Part shown: in pieces, positions 52,924-62,279 of the stretch
Layout of the letters: the number at the start of each line of letters is the position of its first letter
Position numbering within the stretch: position 1 is the stretch's first letter
Source: Pseudomonas azerbaijanoccidentalis
GTDB taxonomy: Bacteria > Pseudomonadota > Gammaproteobacteria > Pseudomonadales > Pseudomonadaceae
Assembly (NCBI RefSeq): GCF_019145495.1
Contig: NZ_JAHSTU010000003.1
Location: 558,001-622,000, forward strand
Direction: 5' to 3'
Length of the DNA stretch: 64,000 nt
The notes under the pieces: generated by a model
Told to the model about the DNA's origin: nothing
Database searches by the model: none
What the model saw: only the letters and a program-made list of their open reading frames with translations
Translations under genes and position numbers: made by a program

Positions 52924-53809
52924 ACAGCTCGCGTCGGGCACCTTCGGTAATGGCGACAATGCCGGGGTGCTTGACCTTGCGTTCCACTGAGATGGCGTAG
53001 AACGACTCGCTCACCGCGTCGGTCTGGCCAATCACCTCCACGCCGCATTGGCGTTTCACCTCATCGGCGATCACGCTCGGGCCGATGAAAATCCCGCTGC
53101 CGGATTGGCCGAAAGCCTGCATCAAGGCACTGTCGTCGAACTCGCCAACGATTTGCGGCTGGATCTGCTGTTCGGCGAACCAGCGTTGCAAACGGCTGCG
53201 CACCACGGTTTCCGGCCCCGGAATCAGCAACGGCGCACCGTGCAGGTTGCGCGGGAAATCCTCGCCGTAGCGTGCCGCCAGCTCAGGCGTAGCGAAAAAA
53301 CTGATCCCGCATTCACCGAGCTTCTGGCTGTAGCCCTTGATGTCCAGATGCGATGGCATGGGGCTGTCGGAGATCACCAGGTCCAGCCGCTGGATCGCCA
53401 GGTCGGCCAACAAACGCTCAAGCTTGTCTTCGCGACAAGTGATGCGCAGCGGTTCGCTCAATTCCATGGTCGGTGCGATCAGGCGATAGACGATGGATTT
53501 GGGCACCACATCGGCCACACCGACCCGGAACAGAATCTGTTGTTCATTGGGTTGCGCACGCAGCATCAGTTCCAGTTCACCGCCCAGCTGAAACATCTGT
53601 TCGGCGTAGGGCAAAGTCTGTCGACCTGCCTCGGTGAGTTCCAATTGCCGACCCACCCGACGAAACAGCTCGATGCCGTAGGTTTGTTCAAGCAGCGAAA
53701 TCTGCCCGCTGATGGTCTGTGGCGTGAGGTTCAGCTGTTCACAGGCGCGCACGATGCTGCCCGTTTTGGCCACCACCCAAAAGTAATGCAATTGCCGATA
53801 GTTCAACAT
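52910..53809 (-). CDS. nhaR: LysR-family regulator NhaR
   Basis: A 299-residue LysR-type protein with an N-terminal winged helix (LNYRQLHYFWVVAKTGSIVRACEQLNLTPQTISGQI) and the FFATPELAARY and GIFIGPSVIADEVKRQ stretches of NhaR. NhaR activates the Na+/H+ antiporter gene nhaA in response to sodium in enterics. Here nhaA is not adjacent. It overlaps the convergent MFS gene by 14 bp. Confidence 0.85.
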   Translation of the reverse strand: MLNYRQLHYFWVVAKTGSIVRACEQLNLTPQTISGQISLLEQTYGIELFRRVGRQLELTEAGRQTLPYAEQMFQLGGELELMLRAQPNEQQILFRVGVADVVPKSIVYRLIAPTMELSEPLRITCREDKLERLLADLAIQRLDLVISDSPMPSHLDIKGYSQKLGECGISFFATPELAARYGEDFPRNLHGAPLLIPGPETVVRSRLQRWFAEQQIQPQIVGEFDDSALMQAFGQSGSGIFIGPSVIADEVKRQCGVEVIGQTDAVSESFYAISVERKVKHPGIVAITEGARRELFTAL

Positions 53810-53821
53810 ACACGGTCCCCT

Positions 53822-53910
53822 GTAGGAGCTGTCGAGTGAAACGAGGCTGCGATCTTTGATCTGCCCGTTAAAAACAAAAACGAAAGATCGCAGCCTCCGA
53901 CAGCTCCTAC
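53822..53910. repeat. inverted pair of TAGGAGCTG repeats
   Basis: Facing GAGTGAAACGAGG and CCTCCGACAGCTC variant copies upstream of nhaR. Confidence 0.8.
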
Positions 53911-54034
53911 ATTCGTAAAAACCGAAGTATACATGGCAAAAATACGAATTTTCCTGAAGTATCCGCTTCCCTAGAATGCCTCGCTATCAACGGGCCATCG
54001 TTTCGGTCCCGTTCGTTATATCGAGGGAAGCATC

Positions 54035-54277
54035 ATGAAAATTAAAGCCACGGCATTGTTGATCACATCTTTACTGGTATTGGCCGGTTGCGACCAGGCC
54101 GAGAAAAGTGCCCAGCAATTGATGGGCAAAGCCGCCGAAAGCGCAAAGCAGGCCATCGACGATACCCATAAAGCCGCAGAGCAAGCGCTTAGTGACGCCA
54201 CCGGTGGGATGATCAGCAAAAAAGAATCATCGGAAAAAGACTCGGAAAAAACCGAATCTTCCTCCCAGGAAATCTAA
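54035..54277 (+). CDS. small helical lipoprotein
   Basis: An 80-residue product with a lipoprotein signal (hydrophobic LLITSLLVLAGC, lipidated Cys19). Its mature part is rich in Ala, Gln, Lys and Glu (KSAQQLMGKAAESAKQAIDD), suggesting a single long amphipathic helix. The tail is Ser/Glu/Lys-only low complexity. It is similar in style to small Pseudomonas periplasmic lipoproteins of unknown role. It lies 29 bp before the terC-like gene and is perhaps co-transcribed. Confidence 0.75.
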   Translation: MKIKATALLITSLLVLAGCDQAEKSAQQLMGKAAESAKQAIDDTHKAAEQALSDATGGMISKKESSEKDSEKTESSSQEI

Positions 54278-54306
54278 ACCGTCTTACAAAGAGTCAGGAC
54301 TGACCC

Positions 54307-55059
54307 ATGGAATACCTTTTACAGCTAGCCGCCAGCCCCACAGCCTGGGTTGCCCTGGCCACCCTGGTGGTGATGGAAATCGTGCTCGGCATCGATAACC
54401 TGATCTTCATCTCGATCCTGACCAACAAACTGCCCGAGCAGCACCGGCAGAAGGCGCGCCGTATTGGTATCGGCATGGCGTTGATCCTGCGTCTGGGCTT
54501 GCTGAGCACCATTGCCTTCATCGTTCAGTTGACCGCACCGGTAATCGAGATTCTCGGCCACGCGTTCTCCTGGAAAGACATGATCCTGATTGCCGGTGGC
54601 CTGTTCCTGTTGTGGAAGGCGACCACCATGAGCACCATCGGCAGCATGGACCCGGCCCCGGAAGATCCGAAGTCGGCCACCTCGACTGTGACCCTCGGCT
54701 TCGCTGCTGCAATCGGTCAGATCCTGATGCTGGACATGGTGTTCTCCATCGACAGCATCATTACCGCTGTCGGCATGACCGAGCATTTGCCGATCATGAT
54801 CATCGCCGTGGTGGTGTCGGTACTGGTGATGTTGCTGGCGGCTGATCCGTTGGCCAAGTTCATCAACGACAACCCGACCGTGGTCATGTTGGCTCTGGGC
54901 TTCCTGATCATGATCGGTATGACGCTGATCGCTGAAGGCTTCGGCGCCCACGTACCGAAAGGCTATGTTTATGCCGCCATGGCGTTCTCGGCTGCCATTG
55001 AAGTGCTGAACATGATGTCGCGTCGGGCAAGGCAGAAGCGCATTGCCGCTGAAGTTTAA
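54307..55059 (+). CDS. TerC family integral membrane protein
   Basis: A 250-residue TerC/YoaE-like protein with about seven membrane helices. The family hallmarks are [16 protein letters not shown] in helix 1-2 and [15 protein letters not shown] later, each with acidic residues inside the membrane that probably bind metal. Family members are linked to tellurite resistance and manganese export. The C-terminal region is short ([14 protein letters not shown]), with no CBS domains. Confidence 0.88.
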   Translation: MEYLLQLAASPTAWVALATLVVMEIVLGIDNLIFISILTNKLPEQHRQKARRIGIGMALILRLGLLSTIAFIVQLTAPVIEILGHAFSWKDMILIAGGLFLLWKATTMSTIGSMDPAPEDPKSATSTVTLGFAAAIGQILMLDMVFSIDSIITAVGMTEHLPIMIIAVVVSVLVMLLAADPLAKFINDNPTVVMLALGFLIMIGMTLIAEGFGAHVPKGYVYAAMAFSAAIEVLNMMSRRARQKRIAAEV

Positions 55060-55093
55060 CCGTCGCTAAACGAAACGGCCGCCTGAACGAACT

Positions 55094-55162
55094 GCAGGAG
55101 TTGCCGAAGGCTGCGATCCTTTGATTCAAGATCAGAAGATCGCAGCCTCCGGCAGCTCCTAC
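55094..55162. repeat. compact inverted TAGGAGCTG-type repeat
   Basis: Facing GAGTTGCCGAAGGCTGCGATC and GATCGCAGCCTCCGGCAGCTC copies after the TerC gene; likely also ends the convergent 53-residue gene. Confidence 0.75.
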
Positions 55163-55192
55163 AGTCAGTTCAGGCGTTTTTATTTGCGGATG

Positions 55193-55354
55193 TCAATGGG
55201 CGCTGACGGGACGACTTGGTGTGTCGGTGGGTTTTGCCGATTGAACAGGGTGGTGATGGTGTCGACGGGTAATGCGCAGAACGCCCCACAACATGGCGGC
55301 GGCGACGGCCAGCCAGCCGGAAATCAACATTACGATTGTCATAGTCAGGCTCAT
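55193..55354 (-). CDS. 53-residue single-helix membrane protein
   Basis: On the minus strand a GAGGAGG site stands 5 bases before the ATG at 55354. The frame reads MSLTMTIVMLISGWLAVAA and on through one strong membrane helix (residues 4-26). A basic His-rich turn (RITRRHHHH) follows, and a Pro/Ser tail ending VSAH. The strong ribosome site and the positive-inside pattern support a real gene. No family is recognised. Confidence 0.6.
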   Translation of the reverse strand: MSLTMTIVMLISGWLAVAAAMLWGVLRITRRHHHHPVQSAKPTDTPSRPVSAH

Positions 55355-55575
55355 CGATGCCTCCTCTTTGCCCTGCAGCGGGCAGACACGCTATGCAAGT
55401 GACAGTCTAGCCGCTGTCGTGTTTCAGGCTATTGACCGAAGGTCGACTGTCATCAACCAGTTCGCTCTATGCAGCGCAAACAACTACCGGTTAAAGCTAT
55501 ACCGACGCCGCGTGGCGTCCTATGATCGACGGCCAAGCCGGGAAGCGGATAGCCCGGCGTCTGAACGAGAGAGTG

Positions 55576-56250
55576 ATGATGGTGCGGGTAATTTCTCGAA
55601 TGCTTTCGGCGGCATTGATTGTGGGTTGCGTCGTCGGTCTGGCGGGTTGCGCGGGAAGCGTGGCGCCTGAAATCAAGCGTCTGCCGGAACGGGTCGAACT
55701 CAGTGGCCGGTTCTACAAGGGCGTAGCCAATCAAAGTGGGCCGCAAGTGCTGGCGAGCATGTTGTCTCAGCAAGGCATTGTGATAACCCCGGGCTTGCTC
55801 GACAAACCGTTGCGTTTACCAGGTGCCGAAGCCCAGTTGCAGCAGAACATGCAGAGCCTCGCCCGGGAATACGGGATGGTGGTTTATCCGCTGGATAGCA
55901 ACTTGCCGGCCTTGTTGACTCAAGTGGCCGCCGGGTACCCGGTGATGGTGCGCTTCACGGAAGGCTCGGCGCTCTGGTCTGAACCGCGTTATGCCATCCT
56001 CACAGGGTACAACCGGCAGAAGCAGACCGTGTTGTTGCGTGCTGGCATGGAACAGCGCGCGTTGATGGGTTTCAGTTCCTTCGAGTCTGCCTTCAAGGAC
56101 GCCGGGGGCTGGGCGGTGCTGATTCAGAACCCGAAGCAGGTGCCCGCCCAGGTCGATCAGCAGCGCTGGCTCAAGGCGGCGGACGATCTTGCCCAAGCGG
56201 GCCAGGAGCAGGCTGCCGCGACAGCCAGAAAAGCGTTGAGCGCCCAATAA
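55576..56250 (+). CDS. C39-peptidase-like lipoprotein lacking catalytic residues
   Basis: A 224-residue lipoprotein (lipobox LAGC, Cys24 if started at 55576). Its mature domain has the layout of C39 peptidase-like proteins: GRFYKGVANQSGPQVLASMLSQQG then LQQNMQSLAREYGMVVYPLD and YAILTGYNRQKQTVLL. The usual CGP catalytic Cys reads SGP and the usual His before the YA(V/I)L strand reads Arg, so it is probably not a protease. The C-terminus resembles a short TPR-like helix pair. The start follows AGAGAG; an adjacent ATG at 55579 is possible. Confidence 0.7.
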   Translation: MMVRVISRMLSAALIVGCVVGLAGCAGSVAPEIKRLPERVELSGRFYKGVANQSGPQVLASMLSQQGIVITPGLLDKPLRLPGAEAQLQQNMQSLAREYGMVVYPLDSNLPALLTQVAAGYPVMVRFTEGSALWSEPRYAILTGYNRQKQTVLLRAGMEQRALMGFSSFESAFKDAGGWAVLIQNPKQVPAQVDQQRWLKAADDLAQAGQEQAAATARKALSAQ

Positions 56251-56348
56251 GCCCGTTCGTCATCTGCCGGGCACCCCCACACATCAGCGTCCTCTGATAA
56301 TCAAGGCCCGGACATTTCGGGCCGCGATCGCGCGATCAGGAGGCGTTC

Positions 56349-56555
56349 ATGGCACATTCCAATACTCCCGCCGGCCCTCACTCGTCTGAGCATTCGTCCG
56401 GCGATGAGTTAGGGTTCGACCCCGATTCTCCGGACCTCGCCGACCCTCAGGTCGACCCCATCGGACCGGCCAAGGCGCCGAAAGACGTGAAGCCGGGCGA
56501 TAACCCCAAGGCTCCCGCTAAGCCCTACGATCCACTTGGCGATCTGAAACCCTAG
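56349..56555 (+). CDS. small acidic proline-rich hypothetical protein
   Basis: A 68-residue protein behind CAGGAGG. It is rich in Pro, Asp, Ser and Lys (DELGFDPDSPDLADPQ, PKDVKPGDNPKAP) and has no hydrophobic core, so it is probably disordered. It forms a pair with the next small gene, which has a similar DPDSP motif. Confidence 0.6.
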   Translation: MAHSNTPAGPHSSEHSSGDELGFDPDSPDLADPQVDPIGPAKAPKDVKPGDNPKAPAKPYDPLGDLKP

Positions 56556-56572
56556 GTCTCATGGAGGTGCGT

Positions 56573-56788
56573 ATGTCTACCGATTCGAGTTTCAACGACA
56601 AACGTCCGGAAACAGTGCCCACGACTCCGGAAGATGAAATTGATCCGGTAATGGACCCGGACAGTCCGATGCGAGATCCGTTGGCTCGTCCCACCGTGAC
56701 GCCAACCGGACACCCACAGGGCTGGCGTGATCCGAGCAAAGGCGATGGCATTCCCGACGATGACCAGATGCCTCTGCCTAACGACTGA
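56573..56788 (+). CDS. small acidic proline-rich hypothetical protein, related to its neighbour
   Basis: A 71-residue protein with GGAGG five bases before the ATG at 56573. It shares the DPDSP and Pro/Asp-rich make-up with the upstream gene (EDEIDPVMDPDSPMRDP) and ends DDDQMPLPND. Both may come from an old duplication. Function unknown. Confidence 0.6.
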   Translation: MSTDSSFNDKRPETVPTTPEDEIDPVMDPDSPMRDPLARPTVTPTGHPQGWRDPSKGDGIPDDDQMPLPND

Positions 56789-56895
56789 CGGCGCTGTCCA
56801 GTTCCGCAGCACCCGATACCTGTAGCCGCAGGCTTCGCCAGCTGCTACGAATGAATGCGGCAATGTTGAAAGGACGGATCTGATCGTCAATGCAG

Positions 56896-56922
56896 AAAAG
56901 CCCCGAATGTTCGGGGCTTTTT
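56896..56922 (-). terminator. terminator after pbpG
   Basis: AGCCCCGA/TCGGGGCT stem with T-runs on both sides. It serves the minus-strand pbpG. Confidence 0.85.
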
Positions 56923-56940
56923 CATGTGTTCACAGCAAAG

Positions 56941-57879
56941 TTACTTCGACGCTTCAACCACGCCGCTCTGGCGCTGCTTGAGGTTCTTGTCGGCCTTGTA
57001 CTGCAAGGCTACGGAAGGCACATCCGCGCTCTTGCCGCTTTCTACCCAGTTACGCATGCGCGTGGCATCGGCAAAGTGGGTGTACTTGCCATAGGCGTCA
57101 AGGATCACCAAAGCCACCGGACGGTTACTCATGCGCGTCACCAGGACCAGGCAGTGACCTGCTTCGTTGGTGAAACCGGTTTTTGTCAGCTGGATATCCC
57201 AATCCGGCTTGCGGACCAAGTGGTCGGTGTTGCGGAAGCCCAGGCTGTAGACGGGTTTGCGGAACGTAACGGTTTTTTCCTTGGTCGTGCTCAATTCGGT
57301 CAACAGCGGGTACTTGTGCGCGGCGATCAACAGTTTACTCAAGTCGCGAGCGGTCGAAACATTGCGCGCCGAGAGGCCCGTGGGCTCGACGAAATGGGTG
57401 TTGGTCATGCCCAGAGCCCGAGCCTTGGCGTTCATCGCTGCAATGAACGCGGCGTAGCCACCCGGATAGTGGTGGGCGAGGCTCGCGGCGGCGCGGTTTT
57501 CCGATGACATCAGGGCAATCAGCAGCATTTCCCGGCGCGGCAGTTCACTCTTGAGTTTTACTCGCGAGTACACACCTTTCATTTCCGGTGTGTCGCTGAT
57601 GTTGATGTTGATGTATTCATCCATGTTTTGCCGGGCTTCAACCACGACCAGGCCAGTCATCAGTTTACTGACCGAAGCGATGGGGACGACTACGTCCGGA
57701 TTGCTGGCGTAGATAACTTTGTTGGTCTGCATATCCAGCAATAAAGAGCTGCCGGAGGCGAGTTTGAGTTGCGAGGTGTCTCGAGGCGCGGCGGTGGTTT
57801 CGCCAGCGCTGGCGATTGGCGTGATGAAAGTCCCTGTAACTGCAAAAACTAGGCTCAGGATGGAAAGACGGATTTTCAC
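56941..57879 (-). CDS. pbpG: D-alanyl-D-alanine endopeptidase PbpG (PBP7)
   Basis: A 312-residue low-molecular-weight penicillin-binding protein. After a signal peptide (cleaved after ITPIASA, about residue 25) come the three active-site motifs: SVSK (Ser nucleophile), SEN and KTG ([11 protein letters not shown]). It cleaves D-Ala-meso-DAP crosslinks in the periplasm. The GTG at 57879 is chosen since the signal peptide begins with KIRLSILSL. An upstream ATG at 57945 would add 22 residues without coding character. Confidence 0.9.
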   Translation of the reverse strand: MKIRLSILSLVFAVTGTFITPIASAGETTAAPRDTSQLKLASGSSLLLDMQTNKVIYASNPDVVVPIASVSKLMTGLVVVEARQNMDEYININISDTPEMKGVYSRVKLKSELPRREMLLIALMSSENRAAASLAHHYPGGYAAFIAAMNAKARALGMTNTHFVEPTGLSARNVSTARDLSKLLIAAHKYPLLTELSTTKEKTVTFRKPVYSLGFRNTDHLVRKPDWDIQLTKTGFTNEAGHCLVLVTRMSNRPVALVILDAYGKYTHFADATRMRNWVESGKSADVPSVALQYKADKNLKQRQSGVVEASK

Positions 57880-58056
57880 GCTGGCAGACTCATAAAGTGT
57901 TGATAAGCCGTTTTGTAACGGGCTATTACCTAAAAAGCGCGACATTCTGGAGTATGGCTGAATAACTGTCGATGGTTGTTCAATGAACAGGTGAAAGTGC
58001 CGGTAAACATGAAAAAAAAGTTATTTTCCGGCGGATGGTCGCCCTTTGTTGCGGGC

Positions 58057-58084
58057 AAAAAGAACCCCGCCATGGGCGGGGTTC
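58057..58084 (-). terminator. terminator after folD
   Basis: GAACCCCGCC/GGCGGGGTTC stem with a 3-nt loop and five T on the minus strand. Confidence 0.85.
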
Positions 58085-58116
58085 CTTGAGTCGCGTTTTA
58101 CCTGCGCAGTGAACAC

Positions 58117-58971
58117 TCAGCCATGCAGGGTTTCGGCGGCGTACAGCGTGTTTTCCAGCAGGCAGGCGCGGGTCATCGGGCCGACGCCGCCCGGCACTGG
58201 AGTGATCCAGCCGGCACGGGGCAGGGCGGTTTCGTAGATCACGTCACCAACCAGCTTGCCGTCTTCCTGGCGGTTGATGCCGACGTCGATGACGATCGCG
58301 CCTTCCTTGATCCATTCACCCTTGACCAGGCCAGGTTTACCGGCGGCAACGACGACCAGGTCGGCACGACCGACGTGGCCTGCCAGATCCTTGGTGAAGC
58401 GGTGGGTCACGGTCACGGTGCAACCGGCCAGCAGCAATTCCATCGCCATCGGACGGCCAACGATGTTGGAGGCGCCAACGACCACGGCATCCATTCCGTA
58501 CAGATCGGCTCCGGTGCTTTCCAGCAGGGTCATGATGCCTTTTGGGGTGCACGGGCGCAGCAGCGGAATACGCTGGGCCAGGCGGCCGACGTTATAAGGG
58601 TGGAAACCGTCGACGTCTTTGTCCGGGCGGATGCGCTCCAGCAATTTGGACGCGTCCAGATGCTCTGGTAGAGGAAGCTGCAACAGCACGCCATCAATGG
58701 CGGGATCGTCATTCAGGCGATCGATCAGATCGGCCAGCGCTTCTTGAGTGGTTTCGGAAGGCAGGTCGTAGGCTTGGGAAAGGAAGCCGACCTCTTCACA
58801 GTCTTTACGCTTGTGCGAGACATAAACCTGAGAGGCAGGATCGCTGCCGACCAGGATCACCGCGAGGCCCGGCGTGCGCAGACCTTGCTGGCGACGCTCG
58901 GTGACGCGTTGGGCGATCTGCTGGCGCAGGCTGGCGGCGATCGATTTGCCGTCGATTAGTTGTGCAGTCAT
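58117..58971 (-). CDS. folD: bifunctional methylenetetrahydrofolate dehydrogenase/cyclohydrolase FolD
   Basis: A 284-residue FolD. It has the catalytic [14 protein letters not shown] (Tyr and Lys of the cyclohydrolase site), [24 protein letters not shown] and the cofactor loop [14 protein letters not shown]. It ends [17 protein letters not shown]. It makes 10-formyl-THF from methylene-THF with NADP+. It is transcribed away from the tRNA block. Confidence 0.95.
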   Translation of the reverse strand: MTAQLIDGKSIAASLRQQIAQRVTERRQQGLRTPGLAVILVGSDPASQVYVSHKRKDCEEVGFLSQAYDLPSETTQEALADLIDRLNDDPAIDGVLLQLPLPEHLDASKLLERIRPDKDVDGFHPYNVGRLAQRIPLLRPCTPKGIMTLLESTGADLYGMDAVVVGASNIVGRPMAMELLLAGCTVTVTHRFTKDLAGHVGRADLVVVAAGKPGLVKGEWIKEGAIVIDVGINRQEDGKLVGDVIYETALPRAGWITPVPGGVGPMTRACLLENTLYAAETLHG

Positions 58972-59102
58972 TGCGCGTGATTAACCATCGAGAGGGGGAA
59001 AAAAGAGAACGCATTCTCGCATGTCATGAGGTGAGGGCAAAGGCGCTTGGTCTGCAAATTCCTCTAACCCCTTTAATTAAATGAATTTTTTTTAAAAAGG
59101 AT

Positions 59103-59129
59103 TTGACGACCTCCGGGGGGCTCTATACT
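59103..59129 (+). promoter_or_regulatory. sigma70 promoter of the tRNA operon
   Basis: TTGACG (59103-59108) and TATACT (59124-59129) with a short 15-bp spacer, preceded by an A/T-rich UP-like stretch (59075-59100). A strong -35 and a stable-RNA context support it. The short spacer is unusual. Confidence 0.65.
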
Positions 59130-59245
59130 ATTCGTCGCACTTGTCGGGCACAGCCTAGCACTGGTTAAGAAGGTCGAGCGGAATCACGGTTCTGCAAGAC
59201 TGAAAAGCACTTAGTTTGTAGTCCTTCAAGGGTACAGCTAACAAG

Positions 59246-59322
59246 GCGCCCGTAGCTCAGCTGGATAGAGCATCCGCCTTCTAAGCGGATGGTCGCAGGT
59301 TCGAGTCCTGCCGGGTGCGCCA
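59246..59322 (+). tRNA. tRNA-Arg (TCT)
   Basis: 77 nt with a complete cloverleaf. The acceptor arm is GCGCCCG/CGGGTGC, the anticodon TCT is at 59280-59282 in the loop CTTCTAA, the T-arm has TTCGAGTC, and CCA is encoded. It is the first of four tRNAs. Confidence 0.97.
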
Positions 59323-59354
59323 TTAGGCAGCTTTGGCACAAGTAGCGCAATATG

Positions 59355-59430
59355 GTGGGCGTAGCTCAGTTGGTAGAGCACGGGATTGTGACTCCCGTTG
59401 TCGTGGGTTCGATCCCCATCGTCCACCCCA
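59355..59430 (+). tRNA. tRNA-His (GTG), copy 1
   Basis: 76 nt, acceptor GTGGGCG/CGTCCAC, anticodon GTG in ATTGTGAC, CCA encoded. It is identical to the copy at 59651. Confidence 0.97.
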
Positions 59431-59438
59431 TATTTCGA

Positions 59439-59470
59439 AAGGCGCCAGATTAACAGTCTGGCGCCTTTGC
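59439..59470 (+). terminator. hairpin after tRNA-His copy 1
   Basis: AAGGCGCCAGA/TCTGGCGCCTT arms with a TTAACAG loop and only three T after it. It may be a weak terminator, as the tRNA-Leu downstream must still be transcribed. Confidence 0.7.
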
Positions 59471-59487
59471 TTTAAAAGCTTCACTCC

Positions 59488-59572
59488 GCGGATGTGGTGG
59501 AATTGGTAGACACACTGGATTTAGGTTCCAGCGCCGCGAGGCGTAAGAGTTCGAGTCTCTTCATCCGCACCA
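59488..59572 (+). tRNA. tRNA-Leu (TAG)
   Basis: 85 nt with a long variable arm, acceptor GCGGATG/CATCCGC, anticodon TAG at 59522-59524, and encoded CCA. Confidence 0.97.
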
Positions 59573-59650
59573 AATAAAGCTTCAGTCCTGTCGATTGGCA
59601 AGGTTGGAGTTCAACGAAGAAGTTGTTTGGCTTCTTTGTTACGCAATATG

Positions 59651-59726
59651 GTGGGCGTAGCTCAGTTGGTAGAGCACGGGATTGTGACTCCCGTTGTCGT
59701 GGGTTCGATCCCCATCGTCCACCCCA
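59651..59726 (+). tRNA. tRNA-His (GTG), copy 2
   Basis: Identical to copy 1. The sequences just before (CAATATG) and after (the GGCGCCAGA hairpin) are also shared, pointing to duplication of the whole unit. Confidence 0.97.
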
Positions 59727-59735
59727 TATTTCGAA

Positions 59736-59768
59736 AAGGCGCCAGATTAATAGTCTGGCGCCTTTTTT
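59736..59768 (+). terminator. terminator of the tRNA operon
   Basis: AAGGCGCCAGA/TCTGGCGCCTT arms and six T. The next 360 bp up to tig hold no gene that I can support, only the probable tig promoter region. Confidence 0.85.
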
Positions 59769-60127
59769 GTTTCAGCGGTTTGAGTATCCAGCGGCTGCAG
59801 GTTGTGGGTCGCAGGGCAGGGCGTTTCGTCGTATTTGTATTTCTCGATGATGCCGCAGTGCCCGCCGACCTTGCTTGCAAGATCGGCTGTCAGGGGGATG
59901 CCTGGCAACCTCTTCTATATAAGGAAGGGTTGGCGCAGAGCCTTGGCGTGATTGGCTGTATTTGCCACTGGGGCGAAGTGCATTCGTGCATTCGCACCTA
60001 TAAATTGCCTGCTGCTTTTTTACCCGTTTTCAGTGGGGTGACTTCTTGAGTTTGACCCACTAGAATGCATGCCCTTGATTCTGGGGTCGGAAACGGCCGG
60101 CTAACGTCTGTGCAACGAGGAATATCC

Positions 60128-61438
60128 ATGCAAGTTTCTGTTGAAAATACTTCTGCTCTTGAGCGCCGCATGAGCATCACCGTGCCGGCTGAGCGCATCG
60201 AGACTCAGGTCAACAAGCGTCTGCAGCAGACTGCCCAAAAGGCCAAGATTGCTGGCTTCCGTCCAGGCAAAGTGCCAATGAGCGAAATCAAGCGTCGTTT
60301 CGGCGCTGAAGCTCGCCAGGAAGCGGTAGGCGACGTAATCCAGTCTTCCTTCTACGAAGCTGTTGTCGAGCAAAAGCTGAACCCGGCTGGTTCGCCTTCG
60401 ATCGAGCCAAAATCCCTGGAAGCAGGCAAGGACCTGGAATACGTAGCCGTATTCGAAGTGTTCCCTGAGTTCACCGTTGCCGGTTTCGAAGGTATCACCG
60501 TAGAGCGCCTGAGCGCTGACGTGACTGATGCCGATCTGGACAAGATGCTGGACATCCTGCGCAAGCAGAACACCCGTTTCGAAGTGGCCGATCGCGCTGC
60601 CCAGAACGAAGACCAGCTGAACATCGATTTCGTTGGCAAGGTCGACGGTGAAGTGTTCGCTGGCGGTTCCGCCAAAGGTACTCAGCTGGTTCTGGGTTCC
60701 GGCCGCATGATCCCTGGTTTCGAAGACGGTCTGGTTGGTGCTAAGGCCGGCGAAGAGCGCGTTCTGAACCTGACCTTCCCAGAGGACTATCAGAACCTGG
60801 ACCTGGCTGGCAAAACCGCCGAGTTCACCGTTACTGTAAACACCGTTTCCGAGCCAAAACTGCCAGAGCTGACCGAAGAATTCTTCGCTCAATTCGGCAT
60901 CAAGGAAACCGGTCTGGAAGGCTTCCGCACCGAAGTTCGCAAGAACATGGAGCGTGAACTGCGCCAGGCGATCAAATCCAAGGTCAAGAATCAGGTAATG
61001 GACGGTCTGCTGGCCACCAACCCGATCGAAGTGCCTAAGGCTCTGCTGTCCAACGAAGTTGACCGTCTGCGCGTGCAGGCTGTTCAGCAGTTCGGTGGCA
61101 ACATCAAGCCTGACCAACTGCCGGCCGAACTGTTCGAAGAGCAAGCCAAGCGCCGTGTAGTGCTGGGTCTGATCGTGGCTGAAGTGGTTAAGCAATTCGA
61201 CCTCAAGCCTGACGAAACCCGCGTTCGCGAGATGATTCAGGAAATGGCTTCGGCTTACCAAGAGCCTGAGCAGGTTGTGTCCTGGTACTACAAGAACGAC
61301 CAGCAACTGAACGAAGTTCGCTCGGTTGTGCTGGAAGAGCAAGTTGTGGATACTGTTCTGCAGAAAGCTAGCGTGACCGACAAATCGGTCTCTTACGAAG
61401 AAGCAGTCAAGCCGGTAGAAGCTCCACAAGCCGACTGA
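60128..61438 (+). CDS. tig: trigger factor
   Basis: A 436-residue ribosome-associated chaperone and prolyl isomerase. The ribosome-binding loop is GFRPGKVPM, which holds the family GFRxGKxP signature (about residues 42-50). An FKBP-type domain ([16 protein letters not shown]...[19 protein letters not shown]) and a long helical C-terminal domain follow. The ATG at 60128 fits the conserved MQVSVE start. It leads the conserved tig-clpP-clpX-lon block. Confidence 0.97.
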   Translation: MQVSVENTSALERRMSITVPAERIETQVNKRLQQTAQKAKIAGFRPGKVPMSEIKRRFGAEARQEAVGDVIQSSFYEAVVEQKLNPAGSPSIEPKSLEAGKDLEYVAVFEVFPEFTVAGFEGITVERLSADVTDADLDKMLDILRKQNTRFEVADRAAQNEDQLNIDFVGKVDGEVFAGGSAKGTQLVLGSGRMIPGFEDGLVGAKAGEERVLNLTFPEDYQNLDLAGKTAEFTVTVNTVSEPKLPELTEEFFAQFGIKETGLEGFRTEVRKNMERELRQAIKSKVKNQVMDGLLATNPIEVPKALLSNEVDRLRVQAVQQFGGNIKPDQLPAELFEEQAKRRVVLGLIVAEVVKQFDLKPDETRVREMIQEMASAYQEPEQVVSWYYKNDQQLNEVRSVVLEEQVVDTVLQKASVTDKSVSYEEAVKPVEAPQAD

Positions 61439-61465
61439 TCGTTTTTGCGGTAAGAAGCACACACC

Positions 61466-61491
61466 ATAAGCCAGCTCTCGAGCTGGCTTAT
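61466..61491 (+). other. hairpin between tig and clpP
   Basis: An 11-bp ATAAGCCAGCT/AGCTGGCTTAT stem with a CTCG loop, with no T-run. It may be an mRNA stabiliser or processing site rather than a full terminator. Confidence 0.6.
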
Positions 61492-61531
61492 GCGTATTCA
61501 AGACATAACTATTTGGGAGTGACTGCAGAGC

Positions 61532-62167
61532 ATGTTCCGTAATTCGTATATTCAGCAGAACTCTGATATCCAGGCCGCAGGCGGCCTGGTCCCGATGGTT
61601 GTCGAGCAGTCCGCTCGTGGCGAGCGCGCCTACGACATCTACTCGCGTCTCCTCAAGGAGCGAGTGATCTTTCTGGTTGGTCCGGTAGAGGACTACATGG
61701 CCAACCTGATCTGTGCGCAACTGCTGTTCCTTGAAGCGGAAAACCCGGACAAGGACATCCATCTCTATATCAACTCCCCGGGCGGTTCGGTAACGGCTGG
61801 CATGTCGATCTACGACACCATGCAGTTCATCAAACCCAACGTGTCGACCACCTGTATCGGTCAGGCGTGCAGCATGGGCGCTTTCCTGCTGACGGCTGGT
61901 GCTCCTGGCAAGCGTTTCTGCCTGCCTAACTCGCGTGTAATGATTCACCAGCCACTGGGCGGTTTCCAGGGCCAGGCTTCGGATATCGAAATCCATGCCA
62001 AGGAAATCCTCTTCATTCGTGAGCGTCTCAACTCGTTGATGGCCAAGCACAGCGGGCGCACCCTTGAAGAAATCGAGCGCGACACCAATCGCGACAATTT
62101 CATGAGTGCAGAAGCCGCGCGTGAATACGGGCTGATCGATGAAGTGATCAACCAGCGCCCCGCTTAA
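61532..62167 (+). CDS. clpP: ATP-dependent Clp protease proteolytic subunit ClpP
   Basis: A 211-residue serine peptidase. The catalytic Ser is in [11 protein letters not shown], the His in MIHQPLGG and the Asp in [20 protein letters not shown] is the family loop. It forms the tetradecameric chamber that works with ClpX, encoded next. The start [12 protein letters not shown] precedes the propeptide common in Pseudomonas. Confidence 0.97.
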   Translation: MFRNSYIQQNSDIQAAGGLVPMVVEQSARGERAYDIYSRLLKERVIFLVGPVEDYMANLICAQLLFLEAENPDKDIHLYINSPGGSVTAGMSIYDTMQFIKPNVSTTCIGQACSMGAFLLTAGAPGKRFCLPNSRVMIHQPLGGFQGQASDIEIHAKEILFIRERLNSLMAKHSGRTLEEIERDTNRDNFMSAEAAREYGLIDEVINQRPA

Positions 62168-62279
62168 AATAAGCAGCTCAAAATAAGGTGGGTCGGCACG
62201 TCCGATCACCGGCGGGCTTGAAAAAGCCCGCAATAGCCTTCATCTTGTGTTGCAAGCCTATCGGATTTGGATCGAACGA

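Noticed and set aside
9848..55162. The many short inverted repeats considered as a CRISPR array
   Set aside because: Copies are scattered singly between genes, are inverted pairs and have no regular spacers or cas genes.
59627..60049. Open frames across the second tRNA-His and the gap before tig
   Set aside because: They run through a tRNA gene and its terminator and have no homologous look.
60101..62233. A 710-codon open frame on the minus strand opposite tig and clpP
   Set aside because: It lies wholly antisense to two certain genes, and its residues show no known domain. It comes from the codon bias of the sense genes.
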